In this document: positions 59,518 to 64,000 of the stretch, one piece after another
How the letters are laid out: each line of letters begins with the position of its first letter
How positions within the stretch are numbered: position 1 is the stretch's first letter
Source: Lingula anatina
Taxonomy: Eukaryota; Brachiopoda; Lingulata; Lingulida; Lingulidae
Assembly: GCF_001039355.2 (NCBI RefSeq)
Contig: NW_019774892.1
Location: 7,334 to 71,333 of the forward strand
Direction: 5' to 3'
DNA: 64,000 bases
Notes under the pieces: model-generated
Database searches by the model: none
What the model was told of the DNA's origin: nothing
Seen by the model: only the letters and a program-made list of their open reading frames with translations
Position numbers and translations under genes: made by a program

Positions 59518-62500
59518 TTATTATTATTATTATTTTTTTTTTTTGAAAGCAGATGTTGTTGCTTTAATTGATTAAATCTCACTTTTGATGCAGTTGCATC
59601 TGTAAAAATATATCCTCAATGTCATCATTTGAATTTGTTAAGACAACTCTTACTGATTTAACTAAATAAAAATTGACAAGCAGTAGCAGTGTTAGATTTT
59701 GCCTGTTTTTGAGTCATCTTTTTCCGACAAAAAATAAACATTAGGTTAATCATGAATTCACTGGATTGCTGTTTTTTTCCAGGTACCAGTTCTTCCTACA
59801 GATTAAAAATGATGTAATAGAAGGTCGCATAGCCTGTGCCCCTGAGCAAGCAGTGCTTCTGGCAAGTTACAGTCTACAAGGTATGAAATAGCTGAACAAC
59901 TGAAACTTCTCTTTAGACAAACCACAGCTTCTAGTCATGTTCCTTGGATTTTACTGTGGCAGTGGCAAATGCAGGGATGAGATTTTTTCCAACTATTGGC
60001 AGATTTCTGACTTTTTGGGAGCCAAAAATATCATTGGTCTAGTCAACCCCTCTGGACCCCATGCCATATTTTTTCTAATTTTTGCACAAAATGGCAATCT
60101 CATCCCAATAAACAGTAGTCATCAAGCAGGCTACTGAAAACTTAAAAGTCAATAGATCCCATAATTCTGTTGATATGAATTATTATAGATATATTGCTGT
60201 ATGTATTGATTTCATAATTTATCTTTCTCTTTAAGCTGAGTTTGGTGACCATGACTGTGACAGACATAGCCAGGAGTACTTAAAAGAATATGTCTTACTA
60301 CCAAAGGCAAGTATTTGAAATTCTTTGGTCAACTGTGCTACCATGTGATATTACCTTGTATGCCAGGACTCTTTTTATGTACTTAACTATTGGATAGATA
60401 ATGTTCCAACTATTTTTATAAATTATTGAAAATTTTCTTTTTCTTGGCATGTTTGTGTTGCATAAACTTACAACTTGATGTAGATTAATGTCACACTAGT
60501 ACAACATTCAGGATAATGATCCAAAAATGAATGATTACACTGGTGACTTGAAGTAATTGATACAAAGCCCTGATTCCTGAATTGCTTAATGATTTTCTGA
60601 ACCTGTAATGTCAGGATTCCTGCTGTGGCATAAAGTAATCAGATCTATGACAAATTCAGCGTTCATTGTGATTGAGAGAACGTGATCTTTCTCAGGGTTT
60701 ACAACAGCTTTGAGGATATCTTACTCATCCCATTAATTTAGTATTTCATTTTCCATTTGACATCCACCCTTTCTTGTACTGTGAAAGGATTCACTTAAGA
60801 GAACAAAGTAACCAATAGCCTTCTTGGATGTGGCCTGTGACTTTCCTGCTGGGAGAACCAAAATTGAATTTTGGCCACTAATATTTTGAATCAGTATAAC
60901 ATTTCCATGACTTATATCAGCAAGAAATGACCAAAGTTAGCAAAGCATGAACTTTCTAGCAATTTGTTTTACCATCAGAAGAAGTTGAAATGGTTTCTGT
61001 GCAAAAAGTATTGTTTCTATGCGAAATAATAGTATATTGATGATTCTGGAACCAGTAAATTTTGAAGACCTGATAACTCCTGATAACTATTGGCAGGCCT
61101 GGCCCGAGCGAAAGAAGCACATCTGGAATAATGGAACTACAATTCTTGCCACATGCTTACAAATAAAATGTTTTGTCATGATGAAATCTTTGAAAGATTT
61201 TAATCTTTAAAAAGATTAATTTTTCATGTACTAATTATACTTGTGTAATATGCTATGGACAACAAAAAAGATGTAAGCAAAATTATTTGCTGCAAAATTA
61301 GGGATTTTTTTACATGTTTTACTACTGAGGCCTTCTGAGCACATAAACATGAAAATTGAAATAGTTATCTAAGACATTTTACAAATTGGCTGCAAGAAGA
61401 GGTGTGCCATTGGAACCTCCCTAACAGTTTGCAGATACATTGTTCTAGTTGTCACATGTGATGTACGAAGATGTTGATAAGCAAACTTTCATGCCTGATG
61501 CCTTGTTTTACAGCATATGACCACGGATGAGCATGTTTTGGTGGGTCTCACACAGGAGGTCACCAACGCCCATCGCAGTCAGCAGGGCTTCCCACCAGTC
61601 ATGGCAGAAATGGAATACATTAAATTTGCCCAACAGTTAGATGGCTTTGGACAAGAATATTACACTGCCAAGGTAATTTTTATTGTGTTTGTAAGGTCAT
61701 GTGCTGAAAAAAAGAGAAAAAAATTAGCTTGTTTGAAAGCTGATTTCCTGGAATTGGCATTTTTAATTGCAATGTTTTTTCACAAAAGTGATAAATGTAT
61801 TATCATCCAATTACAACATTTTTTTAAACAAAATGTCTTGTATTTGTACTGTTACATAACATGAGGATTTATAAGTAGATATTTGACAGCTTCAGTGTGC
61901 CAGCTTTAATTTGTTTTTTTATGAGAAATGTGATATTGTCTTTTCCAAGGATGACAGTGGCAAAGAACTTCTTTTAGGAACATCTATCCATGGCATCTAT
62001 GTCAGACACAAGAGTGGAGAGCTGATCACAACTTATAGGTATTGATTAGATTGATCAAAAAATCATTTTATGTGTTAAAATAATACATTCTTTAAATTAC
62101 GAGCTGATTACTTCTTATAGGTATTGGCTAGATTAATAGAAAAATTATTTTATGTCTTACTATGAGGTGAAAACATTCTTCAAATAACAGTTAAAACTCA
62201 AAGTTATAACCACTCCAATATTTTTATCACTCTTAAGTTTTAAAATCAATGTTTTTAATATTCTTTACTATGGAATATCTTTATTGTCTGATGGTGAAGG
62301 CAAACCTGTTACCATGCTAAATGGCAGAAATATCATGAAAGATAGGCTGTTGTCATAAGAAACCATTCAGTTTCCTTAAGGTCAAATGTCTAACATTTAT
62401 TATGTTCAAGCTTGGATTTAGGCTTCATTCACATGCAATGTCTATTTTCTAAATTCTATTTTCTATTCGCGGTATGTCTTATGATCACGGTCTGTGCTCT

Positions 62501-63770
62501 TAATATCCCGCGGCGTAATTACTGGCAGCGCGAGCCAGTTACTATAAGTTACTATAAGTAACTGGCTCGCGCTGTCAGTAATTACGCGGCGGGATATTCA
62601 GGGCACAGACCGTGATCATAAGATAGCGCGAATAGAAAATAGATTTTTAGAAAATAGACATTCCATGTGAACGAAGCCTAAGTTGGTAGATTTTAAAAAG
62701 TGTGTTCTCATTTCTATTTCAGTTGGGAAGATGTTAAACAGATGTCTTACAACAAAAATTTCTTTCTTATACATCCTGAGAAAGGCACAAAGGCTCTCAA
62801 ATATATAATGGTGCGTAAAAACAAATGGTCCTTGGAGATAAATGGATTTGTTTTGTAGTCTCATTTTCTTTAATGTCACTTTCAATATCTGTATAAACCA
62901 AGATATGAGCCAAATGTCAAAGAATTAATGGCGAGGTAAGCTTTTTCATTTTTGTCAAATTAAGATAGGAGACAAGTCTGTGTTTCTATGGTAATATTGA
63001 TATTTGTCTTAAATTTGATAAAGCAACATTCCCCAGTTAGGGTGAGGTCACAAAGCATATCTGGAGTTGGATCTAGCTACTACAGTAATCTTACATTGGC
63101 CAAGGAAGTTCAAATTTTTATTATTGAATAATCATCGTAATAGTACATTATTCATTTTGGTTTTTTATTTATCTTTTCATTTGCCTGTTTTTTGTTTTTT
63201 TTTGTTTTGTTTTTTTTTTTTTTTTTTGGTTTTTTTTTTTTGTCTTCCTCCGAAACTAAAGACACGTACCACGTATTCCTGTCATATATTTTAAAACAGC
63301 ATCTTATTCTTTAATTATTAAAAAATTTGTTGCCTAAAAATATTTTAGGAGGACCAGGACACTGCCAAATACACATGGAACATGTGTGTGCAGCTACATC
63401 AGTTCTACAAGGTGGTAGGACCAGAGGTCAAGTAAGTTGACGTACCGATTAATGATCTATATAGTAATCAATTGGCAAATATTTTCTTGGCCTGATTTTG
63501 CTCTAAGATTGGTATTTTATATCCGTGCAAGTAGGTTATGAGGTGTCACAGCATGATATCTCTATCTCTGTGATTTAAGAAGTGAGGATACTGTGTCCGG
63601 GTTGAATTATGTTGTTCTTCTCTGATTTTTTTTATTTTAGCTGAAAACTTGGAACAGTCTATAGTGTAATGACCTTTTTTGTTGACTTGTATTTATGTGT
63701 GACATATTTCTAGAATCAGTGAAGCTACTGAAGAAAAGGACCTATTCAGAAGAGAAATCCAGTCTATTCC
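55221..63770 (+). CDS. PTPN14: FERM-domain tyrosine phosphatase PTPN14/PTPN21 (Pez) type, N-terminal part
   Basis: PTPN14 and PTPN21 (Drosophila Pez) are cytosolic FERM-PTP proteins of cell junctions; PTPN14 restrains YAP in Hippo signalling together with KIBRA. Nine coding exons join in phase to about 330 residues: 55221-55397, 58387-58556, 59783-59880, 60236-60306, 61514-61672, 61950-62038, 62723-62810, 63349-63431, 63714-63770. FERM stretches include TKRYNVSSKNQFV, RWVELERPLKKQLDK, YFGVVFYV, AEFGDHDCDRHSQEYL, AQQLDGFGQEYY, WEDVKQMSYNKNFF and TAKYTWNMCVQLHQFYK, covering lobes F1 to F3. The PPxY-containing middle and the phosphatase domain must lie off the right edge. Whether it is co-orthologous to both vertebrate genes cannot be told here, though a single invertebrate gene is likely. 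Exon 4 ends at a GC donor. The gene is head-to-head with CENPF. Confidence 0.93.
55991..56199. mobile_element. GATCGATC-family foldback element in PTPN14 intron 1
   Basis: Ends CCCCATTTCCATAG and CTCTGGGAATACACC, and arms TTTTAGATCGATCATCC and GTTAGGTCGATCTAAA. The interior shares TCCCGCCTACTA and GCTGTAA with the copy at 3083-3275. It shows that the family is not confined to PACS. Confidence 0.85.
59434..59534. repeat. (TTA)n microsatellite
   Basis: A long TTA tract of about 100 bp with few interruptions, in PTPN14 intron 2, followed by a T-run. Confidence 0.95.
60307..61513. other. PTPN14: PTPN14 intron 4 (GC-AG)
   Basis: A 1.2-kb intron beginning GCAAGT and ending TTTTACAG. No exon or repeat of note was seen inside it. 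Confidence 0.75.
62019..62180. repeat. 82-bp tandem duplication across PTPN14 exon 6 donor
   Basis: GAGCTGATCACAACTTATAG|GTATTG (exon end and donor) recurs 82 bp later as GAGCTGATTACTTCTTATAG|GTATTG, and the following intron sequence is also repeated with changes. Confidence 0.85.
62419..62680. mobile_element. 262-bp foldback with GC-rich core, PTPN14 intron 6
   Basis: TAGGCTTCATTCACATG is mirrored by CATGTGAACGAAGCCTA. Further in, GATCACGGTCTGTGC and GCACAGACCGTGATC, then CGCGGCGTAATTACTG and CAGTAATTACGCGGCG, pair almost perfectly. The GC-rich core contrasts with the AT-rich intron. Non-coding. Confidence 0.9.
63187..63242. repeat. T-rich tract with isolated G
   Basis: Poly-T broken by single or paired G, in PTPN14 intron 7, about 100 bp upstream of exon 8. 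Confidence 0.9.
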
Positions 63771-64000
63771 GTAAGTATTTAAAGAACAGTAACCATGAAT
63801 AAGCACTATTTAAAAGAGCTTGTACCAATTTGTCATATGTAGGAGGCAACTGATATTTCATGTGCTGCAAGCACAGTTTAAGGCATAGAAGATGCCTTTC
63901 AATGGGACAATTATTGCATTGCTCAAATTTTGTGTAAACTTGTAATTATCCATGTATTTCATAAATGAATAAATAATAAGTAAAATCAAGGTTCTTTTTA

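Noticed and set aside
60307-60315. GT donor at GCAA|GTATTT for PTPN14-like exon 4
   Set aside because: It shifts frame and meets a stop at the start of exon 5.
1-64000. CRISPR arrays, bacterial operons, prophage or viral genes
   Set aside because: Intron-rich animal genes throughout; the repeats are microsatellites and foldbacks, without regular spacers, and no viral protein was seen.

Overview
The window is nuclear genomic DNA of an invertebrate animal. Its genes have many introns with consensus splice sites, it is AT-rich, and it carries microsatellites, homopolymer tracts and small foldback (MITE-like) elements of kinds common in marine invertebrates. I cannot name the species or phylum from sequence alone. 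Exon boundaries below were set by hand from splice consensus, reading phase and family similarity recalled from memory; no search or transcript data were used.

Layout, left to right: (1) a PACS-family sorting adaptor on the minus strand, ATG at 25061, ten coding exons seen, running off the left edge; (2) an SCCPDH-like oxidoreductase on the minus strand, complete in 12 exons, 27049-33031; (3) a small glutaredoxin-like gene (C5orf63 type) on the plus strand, 33164-34240, whose ATG is only 132 bp from that of SCCPDH; (4) MTRFR (C12orf65), a mitochondrial GGQ rescue factor, single exon, 34261-34821, starting 20 bp after the stop of gene 3; (5) a complete CENP-F gene on the minus strand, 36176-51088, 16 coding exons including one of 7.9 kb, about 3,658 residues; (6) the N-terminal FERM part of a PTPN14/PTPN21 (Pez) phosphatase on the plus strand, from 55221 and running off the right edge.

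Two divergent pairs (SCCPDH/glutaredoxin-like and CENPF/PTPN14) and one same-strand near-touching pair (glutaredoxin-like/MTRFR) shape the region. CENPF and PTPN14 are also divergent neighbours on human chromosome 1q41, so the pair looks like a very old linkage. Two introns appear to use GC-AG splice sites.

Introns and spacers are rich in foldback elements. At least five belong to one family with GATCGATC in the arms. A 169-bp element with a 5-bp ACTTT duplication sits inside an older foldback, a 174-bp element has an 8-bp GTTTTATT duplication, and two 340-bp elements are bounded by TTAA. One assembly defect is visible: a single N at 33928 is flanked by an exact 162-bp duplication that includes the start of an exon. 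No viral genes, CRISPR arrays, rRNA genes or convincing tRNA genes were seen.
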